DNA of 64,000 nucleotides from Omphiscola glabra. Taxonomy: Eukaryota; Mollusca; Gastropoda; Lymnaeidae. The notes below the pieces were generated by a model that was not told the origin of the DNA, did no database searches, and saw nothing but the letters and a program-made list of their open reading frames with translations. A program made the translations under genes and the position numbers. Numbering within the stretch: position 1 is the stretch's first letter; every line of letters begins with the position of its first letter. Positions 12,416 to 25,137 of the stretch are shown here, in pieces. The stretch is from the NCBI GenBank assembly GCA_964017045.1, contig OZ024794.1, positions 19,717,617 through 19,781,616 of the forward strand, read 5' to 3'.

Positions 12416-13788
12416 TCATGGAAATAGTCGCTCCTTCCAGCAAACGACTAGTGCTCAAAATTGTTAGATCGTGGGTGACAGTCTGCTCAGCCAAGCTACC
12501 ATCAGTGAAAAAAGTATATCTTCTGTACGATACACCTAAAACTTTGCACTTGAAACATATAGGCCAATGTAGTGCAAATATGATGTAAATACTAAGAAGC
12601 AAAAATACCATAATATGTTTTCTCAGCCCTAACACTGCACCACGATATATTAACATATCGTTAAAAATATGTAGACACAATCAGGGTCGGATTTACACAT
12701 TTCTGCCACCTAGGCCAAAGCTATAATTCTGCGCCCCAATTCCCTCAAAAAGTTCATTACGATTTCCAAGCTAAGATACACTAGATTTTCATAATGTAAC
12801 TAATTATTTTATAGAATCTTTGAAACCACATTATAGATTTAGTTCAAATCTACACAACTACAGCATTTTGTATGGCCTTTTATAAATAAATTTGAGTTGG
12901 GAAACACCATCTCATCAACCGTGGAGAGAACCCACGCCCAATGAAGGCTCCTAGTAATTTGAAAAGGAAGACAAGGAATACCCTTTTCCGCCCCACTGAA
13001 TCGAAACTCCAGATTTTATCAATTGGGGTGACCAAGTAACATGGTTGAACGATTTTGTAGCACGGGTGACAATTATAAGTTCTTATCAGGGCGACATATA
13101 GTATAATAATTTCCGTACGATCTTTTTTTCGAGTTCTTTCAAGAATTTAAAAGGCATCACGATCCTGTTGGAGAAGAATACAATAGTTATATCTATGTCA
13201 ATAGTCCTCTATCTGGTAGAAGTAATGCATGGTAGAAGTAATGCACTGTGTGCACGACTTCTGGATGGTTTTAATACCGGAGGTGCTCTGTTCAAGACTA
13301 CCTCAACCGTTATAGGTACATGATTTTGTTCATTGCTGACTGAATCATAGGTAGCTGAGTTACTTTATTATTTATTTTTTTAAAAGCATTTATTAAATTT
13401 CTTTTCTGGGGCTTGAAAAATTTACAAGAACCATTCCTTCAGGAAAAAAAAAAAGGGGGACACGAATGACGTCACTTCCGGCATAGACTAAGAAAAAACG
13501 TTGCTTAAGCATTAACATTTTTATTACAATCGTGAAATTATTTTCTTTATATCGATTTAGTTCGATATTTGTTAAAATACTGAAAGCCACCCATGTTGAT
13601 GAACGAAAAGGCCAAAATGTCTTTAACCTTCTGTTTCACGTGCCATTTAATTCCCAAGTTTTAGAGTCAGCCAATTAACGTAAGAGCGCAAGCTACCGTG
13701 GATGCGGTGAATAAGATCAAGACAAAAAGATCTGTTATGGCGGTGCTTTATAAGATCTAATTTATTTCTTTAAAGTTGTGAAGGAAAG
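12416..13788. other. No gene recognised; possible decayed transposon end
   Basis: A CAGGGTCGGATTTACAC sequence at about 12682 resembles a hAT-type terminus, but no matching far end or duplication was found. Otherwise AT-rich and unassigned. Confidence 0.4.
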
Positions 13789-13789
13789 T

Positions 13790-13935
13790 ATCGGGCCCAG
13801 GGACCACGTGACCTTACGCCAGGGTAGTAAAGTATCGGGCCCAGGGACCACGTGACATCAGGGTAGTAGATTAGCGGGCCCATGAACCACCTTACGTCAG
13901 GGTAGTAAAGTAGCGGGCCCATTCATCCCAAAGGC
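13790..13935. repeat. Tandem repeat, ~50-bp unit, three copies
   Basis: Copies contain GGGCCCAGGGACCACGTGAC and CAGGGTAGTAAAGTA, with internal deletions in the second and third copies. Confidence 0.8.
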
Positions 13936-14279
13936 CCAGGGCAAGTATCTGTATCCCTTGGGGTAAAGATATTACACATACTACTTTTATCATTTGGCAA
14001 TATTAAATTAGCACATACGACAGACAGCAAATATATATTTTGTAGTCTTTTTACGACACATTTAATTGGAAAAAGAAAATTATTAACTTTTTTTTGACAA
14101 AGCTAATGATAAAATGATACTCTGTCCTACGCATATAGTAATTAGTAAATAGTCATCCAGTATGTTGATGTAGCACAATAATACTCTCTGAACACTTATC
14201 CATTTGTTTGAAATTAATGCTATTGTTTGTAATGATAATCACAACATGAAATCATTACTAGTGGAGTCACTCTCTAAAA

Positions 14280-14454
14280 CAGCGGTTCTAAACCTGTTGG
14301 TCGCGACCCCTTTGGGGTCGCCTAAGACCATCGGAAAACACATATACTCTACAGTTATATAGTGGCAACGTAAATAATTTTGTGGTTGGGGGGTCGCCAC
14401 AACATAAGTAACTGTATTAAAGGGTCGCGGCATTAGGAAGATCGAGAACCACTG
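14280..14454. mobile_element. hAT MITE
   Basis: A 175-bp element begins CAGCGGTTCT and ends AGAACCACTG. It is flanked by CTCTAAAA (14272-14279) and CTCTAAAG (14455-14462), a 7/8 match to the 8-bp duplication typical of hAT. Internal GGTCGCGACCCC and GTCGCCACAAC motifs are shared, in inverted orientation, with the element at 44624. Confidence 0.9.
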
Positions 14455-14462
14455 CTCTAAAG

Positions 14463-14866
14463 GTATGATTGATTACTATTTGTTGACCAATCACTTAACC
14501 AATAATTCTACTTTTTTTCCCAGGACATTTTATATTGCTGATACAGAAGTCAATCAAAGAAATTTTGTGCGACTCCAACTCAGTAAATATTTTACATTCG
14601 ACTCCGACTCAACGGTATTGATATTGTTTAAAACTATGACTACCGCTCTACGACTCCAAGCTATACATGGCATTTGGCATCACGTCTCTGTGATTTATAT
14701 GAATTCAAGGATGATACATGAAATTATAAAATTGTATTTGGAAACTTGTTCAATATCGGAACGAATTTAATAAATCCAAAAAGACATTTTTTTCGACAAA
14801 AACGTCCGAGACCGATGTCAGGATTGTAATTATACTGTGAAAAGAGTGGAGATGTATAAGTGTGTG
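14463..14866. other. No gene recognised
   Basis: A 101-codon open frame (14465-14770) has no recognisable similarity or domain and is not supported as a gene. Confidence 0.45.
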
Positions 14867-15008
14867 GTGGTGGTGTTTAGGGTTAGTGGTGGTGTATAGG
14901 GTTAGGGGTGGTGGTGTATAGGGTTAGGGGTGGTGTATAGGGTTAGGGGTGGTGTATAGGGTTAGGGGTGGTGTATAGGGTTAGGGGTGGTGTAATACGG
15001 TTAGGGGG
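14867..15008. repeat. Minisatellite with telomere-like motif, ~19-bp unit
   Basis: About seven copies of TAGGGTTAGGGGTGGTGTA-like units. The TAGGGTTAGGG core matches two adjacent TTAGGG telomere units, but the full period is not hexameric. Confidence 0.85.
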
Positions 15009-16689
15009 TCTGTCTATAGAAGTACTCACCTTGAGCGGACGATTTTGATATAAGGGCAACCAGGAGGAACCAGGACCAGAGACCTGGTGGCCGTGTATTG
15101 GACATACTACTGTCCGTCACGCCAAGAGATCACCACACACCGGAATCATTGACGTGTACGAAATGTTCCTAATATCCTGGAATTTTTCTTTAAAGTTGTA
15201 TGGTAAAATAAGAAGTCAAAACGAATTTTTTTTTAAACTGTCAAATGCCAGCTTTTATGAGCTATCCCAATAAATGTTGCAGAAGTTATCGTTAAATAAC
15301 CATTTAGCAACTGGACTATTCAAAGCTAACACATCAATGTTTAGGAAAGATCACGATAATCACGCCGCATGTAACTAACGACCGAACGTATCCTGGTGCA
15401 CCGTGAACCCAATCGTAATAGAAATAAAAGCTGCCACAAACCGCAGAGAGACAAGAGTTCTGCGATACCTAGCGTTCGCTATCCCCTATTTGAACCCGGT
15501 TATCGGGGCCAACACCCAAGTAGCTGTGGAACGATTGGTTTAAGCATTTCATTCCATAACGTTTGGAGACTTCGGCCTGACAAACGAATGTCACAACACC
15601 GCTACAGTTGATTTTTTTTTCTAAAGGAGTTTTTTTGTCCCCTTCTGTCTTTCTTTTTTTTCCTTTTGTAATCGGTTGAGTGATTTACCCGAGGGGAGAG
15701 AAGCGGGGTGGCTTTAGAACAGGTCTGTTGACTAGATAGTAAGGGGTGAAAGTAAGTAAGATGTTCAAAATATATACAATAGGAAGGGTAAGGAATTTTT
15801 TAATACGGGGATTTAAAAGGATTAAAAATCCACAGATTAAAAATGTAACATATTTTTTACTTCTTTTAAATGATCTGAAAAGACGCCCCCCACCCCATCC
15901 CTCGTCTCTATATTATTTCGACTTCAACATAAAGAATTAACCTCAGAGCTATGGTAGGGGGGAATGTATTATTTTGAGGTACTATTCCTGGCTACGCCAT
16001 TGAGAGGAAGGAGCCATAGTCCATAAACTAAACATGAACACACTTTAAGGGAATTTAAATTTTTTTCATTTTACCTGCTACTGTGATACTTCATATCTAT
16101 TTTCCTCCCTGGTGTCCAAATATGTACCTTTCCTCCTATAAGCAAATATTTTTTTTTTAAAAGGGCCGTTTAAAATTATCAACTGACTTGACGGGATCCA
16201 TAAATTATCAACACAAAGTACACTACATGGATGCAGCAACGTACCCTACCAGAACCTCCCAGAGCAGGTTTAATTCAATGGTTCGTCAAGAAGTAGTTTG
16301 TTCTGAATGGAAAATGTCTTGTTAAGGAGTCAGTTCATTTTTTGTTCTACTAAAAAAGCTCTAAGCGTTAGACATAAAGTTAGACCAACCACCAAAACGT
16401 AATGACCCGTGACAAATAGACATACAAATTTCGGGGAACCTAATATTGAAAGCAAATTCCGCTTTAGCAGTGGCTCTCAGCTTTTGGTCTGCGGACCACT
16501 TTAGGACCGCTATTCCCTTCCTGGTCGTCTTTCAGATGGTATTTACAATATTCAGTGATGTTTTAACTAATGAAATTGCTGTAACATATAATAATCGATT
16601 AACAATCAGCAAAGCAATGTTTTGAGGGTGGGCCTCATGGTTTTATACAGGACGGCAAATACCAGTCGATGTGGGTCAATCCTACTTTT
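15009..16689. other. No gene recognised; one hAT-like end
   Basis: A CAGTGGCTCTCAGCTTTTGG terminus at about 16470 resembles the hAT MITE end, but no opposite end was found. The remainder is AT-rich and without recognisable coding frames. Confidence 0.45.
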
Positions 16690-16696
16690 GTAGTGT

Positions 16697-17195
16697 TCAA
16701 TGGCTGATAAAAGGGTATGTCAACGTTAAGCTTAGGGTCTGACTCTGGTATAAGACTTCAATGGCTGATAAAAGAATGTGGCAACATTAAGCTTAGAGCC
16801 TGACTCTGGTATAAGACTTCAATGGCTGATAAAAGGGTATGTCAACGTTAAGCTTAGGGTCTGACTCTGGTATAAGACTTCAATGGCTGATAAAAGGGTA
16901 TGTCAACGTTAAGCTTAGGGTCTGACTCTGGTATAAGACTTCAATGGCTGATAAAAGGGTATGTCAACGTTAAGCTTAGGGTCTGACTCTGGTATAAGAC
17001 TTCAATGGCTGATAAAAGGGTATGTCAACGTTAAGCTTAGGGTCTGACTCTGGTATAAGACTTCAATGGCTGATAAAAGGGTATGGCAACGTTAAGCTTA
17101 AAGCCTGACTCTTGTATAAGACTTTAATGGCTGATAAAAGGGTATGTCAACGTTAAGCTTAGAGCCTGAAACACTCTGGTATAAGTCTTCAATGG
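16697..17195. repeat. Minisatellite, 61-bp unit
   Basis: Eight copies containing CTTCAATGGCTGATAAAAGG, GTATGTCAACGTTAAGCTTA and GGGTCTGACTCTGGTATAAG. Terminal copies diverge (AGAGCCTGA) while central copies are nearly identical. Confidence 0.93.
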
Positions 17196-20049
17196 AGAGA
17201 GAATATTCCGGCCTCCGAAACCCAGTCAGCGACTTCTGTATATGGCGTTGCAACGACGTTGTTACTATACAACATATTACCTGTGTGTGTCCGACAAAAG
17301 CCCAGCTGACAAAAGTCCGGCTTTATGTGGTCCAAAGTGTTTATGTTAGATACACCTAGCAAGACTCAATTTAAACTTCTCGAAACCTTTTTATACAAAC
17401 TTAATATTATGTATTTTCCCTATCGGCTCGTCCGTCAATCAAACCACTCATCCAACTATAGATCAATCTATCCACCCAGCTATCTATTCAGTTATATTCC
17501 CACCAAACATATTTTATCTCATACGTTTTATAGCCTTTTCTTTTACAATGAAAAGCAAGAACTAATTTGATTGGAAAAAAAACAAAAACACATATTTTCA
17601 CCTTACTTCATTTTAAAGATGTCAAACAAAAGCCACCCATGTCAAAGTAGGGGGCTTTTGTCCTGGGGGTTTTTGTCCTGGCGGATTTTGCTCTGGGCAG
17701 CTTTGGTCCTGACCGCAGATTACATTATTGTTCTGGACATTTTCCCACCAAAAGTAAATCGGAATACGGAAACGCTTTTCAAAGTTAAAAAGAAGAGGAT
17801 CGGAGTTGTATTTTCTATTGAAAGTTTAAGTAAATCTTGATTCTGACGTTTTTCTACGAGGTAAATAAAATAAATTGGACTCAACGTTGTCGAAATAAGA
17901 AGTTATTTCCTCATAATTAAAAAAAAATTTAAAAGAATTAATTAATTAAAAATAGCTCTCGATGTTGTTATATAAAAGTGCAAGTTTTGAGTCTTAGGTG
18001 AATGAAGTTTAACCAAATATATTGACAGCGTGAGTATTCGAAATGTAAGAAAAAATCATTAGCTAAGGAATCAGACAAGTTGGGCCTCAGTCATTCAAAA
18101 AAAAACACCCACCCCACACGCACACAAACACATTTTAATAGATGTCCAAGACATTGAACATCTCGTCAGTGTGGACCCAGGTTACAGCCCCTGTATGATG
18201 ACCGACAGTTGTAAAAGCAAAATATGACACATTCATTGCTCTTTTTGTGGCGATCTATTTCTCCAACTAGCTACAACAAAGTCTGCTGGTTTGATGAGAA
18301 GAATTGGCGATCTATTTCTCCAGCTAGCTACAACAAAGTCTGCTGGTTTGATGAGAAGAATGCTTGAGGGTGATGTTATGTAAGGGATTTTTGAGGGTGT
18401 GGGTTTGAAACATTCAAAATGTAGGGATGCAGTTTGGGGTATGCCTGAATTTAATTTACCAGGGCTTACAGTTACACATATCTACAATGAATTCATTAAT
18501 TTCAAATTTGCGCTTCATACCAATAACGAAAATAAGTCGGTATATGAATGAAGAAGGAAGTTCATATGTGATATTCATATTTCGGGCCGCAATATTTAAC
18601 ATGTCCGGCCTCACACGGCCCATGATTTGGTCCCTCCTTATACTTTACAACAATGGCAGAGTTGAACTGAAACTATACAGTGTTGATTTTAAAAAAAAAT
18701 ACCATTCATTGTTTACGTATGAATGTACTCTTTTCTGCGCAAAGTCAATAACCTCTTATATATAAGTTGGCTCTTTTTTTCAAATTCCACATGTTTTATA
18801 TTAATAGTACTGTTTATAGGATGATTTTATTTCTTTAGAGGAAAGCGACTATTATTCGAATATTATTATATTGTTGAAATTGTTTTCTTTAGAAAGGAAT
18901 TTATTTTTAAATGTCATTTTTTTACCACCTCGTTGTCTTGGGGCTGCACACCACACAGATCTGGGTCATGGGCCATTCTTTCACTCTTGACATATGTGTG
19001 TGTCTTTTCCGTAGCCTGGTTCAAGAAGGTATTTTCGTTATACTGCGAATTTTTTATTTTTTTGTGTGTGCAACTGTTTGTTATAAAATGATCGTCATTA
19101 TGCTCTCTGTCTTTGGGTTTTTGTGCAACGTCATCTCTCTTCCTTGATCTGGCAGCCGCCTGTTCCTACCAGTGGATTATTTCTTGACACGAAACGGTTG
19201 ACCAAGGCAATACACTCTAACTACGTCATACGGCAGTAGATTTCGTTGCATATTATAGAAAATGAGAAGTTAACTATTTTAGTTAATCCTTGGACCCACC
19301 GGATATCTCTCGAAATACCCGGACCCAATGAAAAAACTTCATTCGGTTAAGCCCTAGTATTTATTGATTTTGTCTTTTAAATTAAAAAAAAAACCTGAAA
19401 GACCCACTACACACAATTTCCTTTCAGTTTTGTTAACCCTGAATCAAAGAGCAAGAGGCTCATACACACATTCTTCATTCATAACTCGGCTAAGTGAAGG
19501 AAACAGGACAACTTTCTTATACAACTCTTCGCCGGAGTGAGAAAATCAACTGGTTCATTTTAGTCCCGTCTTGCCGTACACACAAAACAACTTGGCTTGA
19601 AGAGTATGTCGGGGTGTTATTGCTGTTTAGTGGTGCTGAATGAACGCGTGGGTGAAAGTTAAAGTGGGAAAAAAAAAGAATGACATTGTTTTCACACTTA
19701 CACTCTCTGTGAAGAGGATATGGTAACTGGAGGTCAGCAGGTCGAATTGAGGGCTAAGCTGTTTTCGCTGCCTACGCCCGATATCGCCTAAAGGTTAAGG
19801 ACTGATTGTTAAGAGACAATAGTTTGTTTTCTCACAGATGCAAGTTCCGATTAGGACTCCCACGACAAATGCTGTCATGCAGAAAACTTTCACTGCAATG
19901 CTCTACTTTCCAATTCACGGTTTTGAAAAAAATATTTAAAAAATAAAACTGCAAATAAAAATCTATGATATTTGCATTTAATTTTGTTACACATAAGTGT
20001 CTGGCAGTAGTTGCAGTGTTTGATCTTTGACATAAGCTACTTGTGTGCT
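17196..20049. other. No gene recognised
   Basis: AT-rich with short phrase-like repeats (GACAAAAGTCC, TTTTGTCCTGG) at 17290-17720. Open frames of 71-112 codons here show no recognisable domain. Confidence 0.45.
18249..18361. repeat. Direct duplication, ~57 bp x 2
   Basis: Two adjacent copies starting GGCGATCTATTTCTCCA and ending TTTGATGAGAAGAAT, with one mismatch visible. Confidence 0.9.
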
Positions 20050-20290
20050 ACAGCGTCTTCTTACCTATTAGTTTGTAGCACAGCATAGTCTCAACATAAG
20101 TCAAGACAAATAATTATTTCTTGTCAATCTTGTACTGTAGCATCTTCATACCTATTAGTTTGTAGCACAGCATAGTCTCAACATAAGTCAAGACAAATCA
20201 TCATTTCTTGTCAATCTTGTACTGTAGCATCTTCATACCTATTAGTTTGTAGCACAACACAGTCTCAACATAAGTCAAGACAAATCATTT
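20050..20290. repeat. Tandem repeat, ~88-bp unit
   Basis: About 2.7 copies sharing CTATTAGTTTGTAGCACA, AGTCTCAACATAAGTCAAGA and TTTCTTGTCAATCTTGTACT. Confidence 0.9.
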
Positions 20291-21024
20291 TGCTAATGTA
20301 ATTTTGTTGGTCGTCACCAGTTCTATTTGTTTTTCTATTTATTATTTTTTATTTATTTATTTTTTTTTGGGGGGGGGGGGGGCCCTCATTGAAAGCATTA
20401 GCTGGTTGGACGGGTTGGTTGGTGAGGATTTGACCCGACCGATGATCCCGGATTTCATTCAAAGCCATTGGGAACTATGTTGGATAAACTGGTTGTGATT
20501 CTATAGCTATCATGTAGGGTCAGTGTCATGGGCCGACATTGCACTTCACGGGCCATAACTGCATCACATTAACCTCTTTTTTTTCTGTTTGTGGGGGAGA
20601 CATGCGCCTGGCTTGCCCTGACATTCCTCTACGTTATACAAAGGGATTGTAGATCCTTTTAGAACGGTGTTACGTCTCACAATAGAAATAAACATTGTGA
20701 AATCCCCGAACAATGCATTTAGTGCCGTGTGGGAGGAGCAGATAGGTCTGGAAATGTCTTTAGCAGATAAAGCAGAGAGGGAAAGTCAAGTTCTTGAGGG
20801 AGTGGGGGGGGGGGGTGTGTGTGTGAAGCTGACAAAGGTAGGACACATAAGAATATCGTGACAATGTTCGCGGTTGGATATAAACAAATGGTTTAAAATA
20901 GTAATCGGTCTGTCTTATCTATGATAACATATCGCAGGTCAGCGATGGATCACAGTCTAAAAGCTGTTTGTGCAATATATTTTCGAATGTTGGATACAGT
21001 GTTGATTACGTGTTCTTGACATTT
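20291..21024. other. No gene recognised; G-runs
   Basis: Contains a T-run/G-run at about 20362-20382 and a G-run at about 20803-20813. Open frames across these have no similarity. Confidence 0.5.
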
Positions 21025-21222
21025 ACCGTGCTTTGGAAAGCACTTAAAATATACCTGGCTACAGAGTGCTTTTGAAAGCACTTAAAATATACCTGTCTAC
21101 AGAGTGCTTTGGCAAGCGCTCAAAATATAACTGACTACAGAGGGCTTTGGTAAGCACTTTAAAATATACCTGGCTACATAGGGCTTTGGTAAGCACTTTA
21201 AAATATACCTGGCTACAGAGCT
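21025..21222. repeat. Tandem repeat, ~42-bp unit
   Basis: Five copies with AAGCACTTAAAATATACCTG and GCTACAGAG(T/G)GCTTT, each with small substitutions. Confidence 0.88.
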
Positions 21223-21518
21223 GCACTATCCAATCAACGTGTCAAGCTTAGTCTGAATTGGTAAAAAGGCGAAATAAATAAAACAAAAAGCCATCAATCT
21301 TTTACATGAATAATAACACATTTTCGTAATGTTAGGACTTTAAAAACAAATTTTAAAAAAAATTAAAAATTTCTGAATCTAAATCCGGCTTCTTAATGTC
21401 CAACTTACAAATTTAATCCCCCTTTTATATTTTTCTTTTTGGTTTAAAGTTAACGAATTTTTTAGGATGTACTGCAGAGGGGGGCATCTAATTATTATCT
21501 TTTTCTTTTAAATCTCCC
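21223..21518. other. No feature recognised
   Basis: AT-rich spacer between two tandem arrays; nothing identified. Confidence 0.5.
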
Positions 21519-21665
21519 AAAAAAAAGGGCAGGTTCAACGACATTGGTCGAACACGGTCCCGCCAAAAAAAAGGGCAGGTTCAACGACATTGGTCGAACA
21601 CGGTCCCGCCAAAAAAAAGGGCAGGTTCAACGACATTGGTCGAACACGGTCCCGCCAAAAAAAAA
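21519..21665. repeat. Tandem repeat, 46-bp unit, three copies
   Basis: Three identical-looking copies with AAAGGGCAGGTTCAACGACA and TTGGTCGAACACGGTCCCGC. The block TTCAACGACATTGGTCGAA is an imperfect palindrome. Confidence 0.95.
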
Positions 21666-21776
21666 ACTGATGTATTTATAATTACACTGTGCGCTTATGT
21701 CATGCATTGAAAATAATCGAAAACGTAATTTAAAAAGCTCCTTTGTCACAAATGCGGCGTGCCAACACATTTGACG

Positions 21777-21945
21777 TGGCGGGCCTTGAGTTGGCCACCC
21801 CTCGCCTAGAGCTTAGAAGGCGGGCCTTGAGTTGGCCACCCCTCGCCTAGAGCTTAGAATGCGGGCCTTGAGTTGGCCACCCCTCGCCTAGAGCTTAGAA
21901 TGCGGGCCTTGAGTCGGCCACCTCTAGCCTAGAGCTTAGAATTAT
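21777..21945. repeat. Tandem repeat, 41-bp unit, four copies
   Basis: Copies of GCGGGCCTTGAGTTGGCCAC and CCTCGCCTAGAGCTTAGAAT; the last copy carries three or four substitutions. GC-rich relative to its surroundings. Confidence 0.93.
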
Positions 21946-23976
21946 TTGTGTGCTAACATCCCACTTTAAATATTTTAAATTGATTCAAATAGGTTAAAGT
22001 TATTGCCCAGCGCTCTAAATTCCTTGAAAATTATAATTTGGCCCACCAAAAAATAAATAATTTTGTGGTCTTATGCTAACAGAAGGTTACATATGGTAAC
22101 ACCAGAGTCGTCGCGTGGTTTTTGGAGGTCTCACTGCAACTTTTCGGTATTTTCTGTTTAGCTTTTCAAAGCATTTTTAAAAAAGACACCAAAGACATCT
22201 ATTAAATATTCTACAAATCGTAGGCCCTTTAAATCTTGTGCCCCCCCCCCCACAACACTGCAGTCGCAAGGGTTCCAGGGCGACGGCTCCGAGACGCTCT
22301 CTTTTGCTATACTGGTTGACTACACATGTCTACAACACGGGAGAGTTCGACATAAATTGTTTGTGCTAGGTTGTTAAATTAGTCGTACAAATAAATGTCT
22401 CTGCCTTGTTAGGTAAATGTAAGGAAAGGGACATTTTTTTTAAGGCAATGCTTTTGCATTGGTTTTCTTCGTATGGCTGTACCTGCGTTGAACTCATTTG
22501 TCCGAGGTCAGCGCACACTTATATTCATACCAAAGCCCAGTGCACTTCTTTGATCCTTGCTAAAAAAATATTATGAAATAAATAACTGCTAGATTAAAAT
22601 AGCGCTGTTACTGGACAAAAAAGACAAGCAGCCATTCCCACTATTGAAATGTTTTACCGTTAAAGGGAAATGGCAGATATAAAGGTGTTGGTTTACATGA
22701 CAATAGCACTATAGAATTCTGCGTGTCTGCTGATATTCTTTAGGCCTTGCTTCTGGAAATTTCTATGCCGGTAGACGCCTGAAGGGGAAAAAAATTGGGA
22801 GGGGATTATTGAGATATTTAAAAGGTGGATTCGTATTTTATAAAATATTTCTCAGTCTTTTGTGTTAAAATTTGAAGAAAATCTTTGTGGCGGTCAGATG
22901 ATTATATGCCATGCAGTTGCAGACTTTTACTACGAAGCCGATGTTACACAGGGGAAGACAAGTCACGATCTAATGATAATGTCAATGTGCCACCAATGCA
23001 GATTGCTGAGAGCTGTCCCGATTAGAAAGGAACATGTTAGGACCTCCTGAATAATAATAATATTTTTTTACACGTTTGCATTCCGTGGGATTTTTTTTTA
23101 TCTAGCCGAGGAAATGTATAGATTTCAATGTTGAAATAGAATTCGTTTATGTTTCATGGACACGGGTTTTTAAAAGGATCTTATGCAAGACTGTGTCTTT
23201 AGGGACATGAGCTAAGGATTCTCATCAGGGAATGTGGAGACCGGAAACAAATAAATGTCACGTGGCCATAGACTGGAGAAGTCGTTACACAATCTATTCT
23301 TTTACGTGACTTTTGTTGATTATAAAATAAGAAATAATAGCGCGAACATGAAATAAAAAATCTACCGAGACATTTGTGAAAAGAATATTTTCTTATTTAA
23401 AATATGTAGGCTAGGTATAAAATGCACAGTCCCCACTTGATCTAATTTAATAAAAATGTGTTGATGAAAAAATAAATCATTTGAATTTGAGTGTGGGGAA
23501 ATAAAATTGAAATAACAAGGTAAAAAAATCAATGCAATTTTGAAATCCAACATTGGACCAAAGCCATGATACTGTTTACTATTATTTATGCTTTTAATTC
23601 TGATTGGGCATGACATAAATGACTTGGTGAGATAATATCTGACATAAATGACTAGATGAGAGTTTCTCTTTAACAGAGCTTTCACTTACAGCTAACCAGA
23701 GTGGCGATTCATATGTATATATTTATTGGTCTCGACGTCTGTGGCTGGTAACTCGATAGGCGTGGGTTCTATAGAGTTTACAAAAATAAACATTCCAGGC
23801 ACCTATATCGTTACACTGGTCGCAGACAGAAAATATTATAAACCTTGCGATTTATGTGTTTTTTATGACTTGATTAATTCTAGTTACTCCACAAAATTGA
23901 TACACACGTTTATTTCTACTAGTTTTTAAGTCTAGGCTTAGGCATTGTCCTATTTGTCCTTAAATTAAAAAATTGA
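21946..23976. other. No gene recognised
   Basis: AT-rich. A C-run lies at about 22241-22251. Frames of 62-107 codons here look random and carry no domain. Confidence 0.5.
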
Positions 23977-24510
23977 TCAATTGTTCTACTAGTCTTTACT
24001 TTTAGGCATTGTTCTACTAGTCTTTACTTTTAGGCATTGTTCTATTAGTCTTTACTTTTAGGCATTGTTCTACTAGTCTTTACTTTTAGGCATTGTTCTA
24101 TTAGTCTTTACTTTTAGGCATTGTTCTACTAGTCTTTACTTTTAGGCATTGTTCTACTAGTCTTTACTTTTAGGCATTGTTCTATTAGTCTTTACTTTTA
24201 GGCATTGTTCTATTAGTCTTTACTTTTAGGCATTGTTCTACTAGTCTTTACTTTTAGGCATTGTTCTATTAGTCTTTACTTTTAGGCATTGTTCTACTAG
24301 TCTTTACTTTTAGGCATTGTTCTACTAGTCTTTACTTTTAGGCATTGTTCTATTAGTGTTTACTTTTGGCATTGTTCCACTATTGTTCACTTTTAGGCAT
24401 CGTACCACTTGTGTTTACTTTTAGGTATTGTTCCACTAGTACTAGTGTTTACTTTTAGCCATTGTTCTACTAGTCTTTACTTTTAGCCATTGTTCTACTA
24501 GTGTTTGCAG
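23977..24510. repeat. Minisatellite, 28-bp unit
   Basis: About nineteen copies of TTCTACTAGTCTTTACTTTT plus AGGCATTG, with a C/T dimorphism at TCTA(C/T)TAG. Degeneration is confined to the right end. Confidence 0.94.
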
Positions 24511-25114
24511 TTATAGGAAAATAGGGGTTATTTTAAATAGTTTATTTTTTAAAATGTTCATTAATGGACAAAGTTAAAGTTTGAGAAGCCATAGTTAAAG
24601 TTCAAACAACTTTAGTTTGAGTTTGAGTATCCATAATCAGAGTTTAAATAGAATTTAAGTCATGTTATTGAATAACCTTTTATTATTAATATTATTTATT
24701 ACAACTCTTTCCTTATCATTAACTATGACCGTGTAGTGACGTAGCTAGAGATTTTGCTGCTCTGGACGTTCCTGCCCCAAGACAAACGCAAACCAATAGG
24801 CACCTTCACGTCAAACATACTTTGAATACTAGCGTATTAGGCTCCAAGAACCCCAGAAACATTGCATAGCGTCGGCCATATTTGTGGCTTTGAAATTTTA
24901 TGTTATTTTCATTTTTTATCGTCCTAAATTTTATAACCATCGATGAATTAGACGAAAATCACCACCAGAGTTCATCAGTGCCTATTGAGACACCGAAGAT
25001 GTAAGATCTTTTATATATTTGGTCAGAGCTGAAGAAAGTAGGCTAAGCCTTAAGTCGGAACTCTTGATTGGAGAAATAAAATTAAGATGTCGTGTTTATT
25101 TCTGAAAGGAAATT
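24511..25114. other. No gene recognised
   Basis: AT-rich with short internal GTTTGAG/GTTAAAGTT repeats at 24565-24650. A GTGACGTAGCTAGAG motif at about 24735 resembles one end of a hAT-type MITE. Confidence 0.45.
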
Positions 25115-25137
25115 TTACATATTATTGGTTATCATCA

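Noticed and set aside
18427..18765. 112-codon frame
   Set aside because: Low-information AT-rich composition and no family similarity; likely chance.
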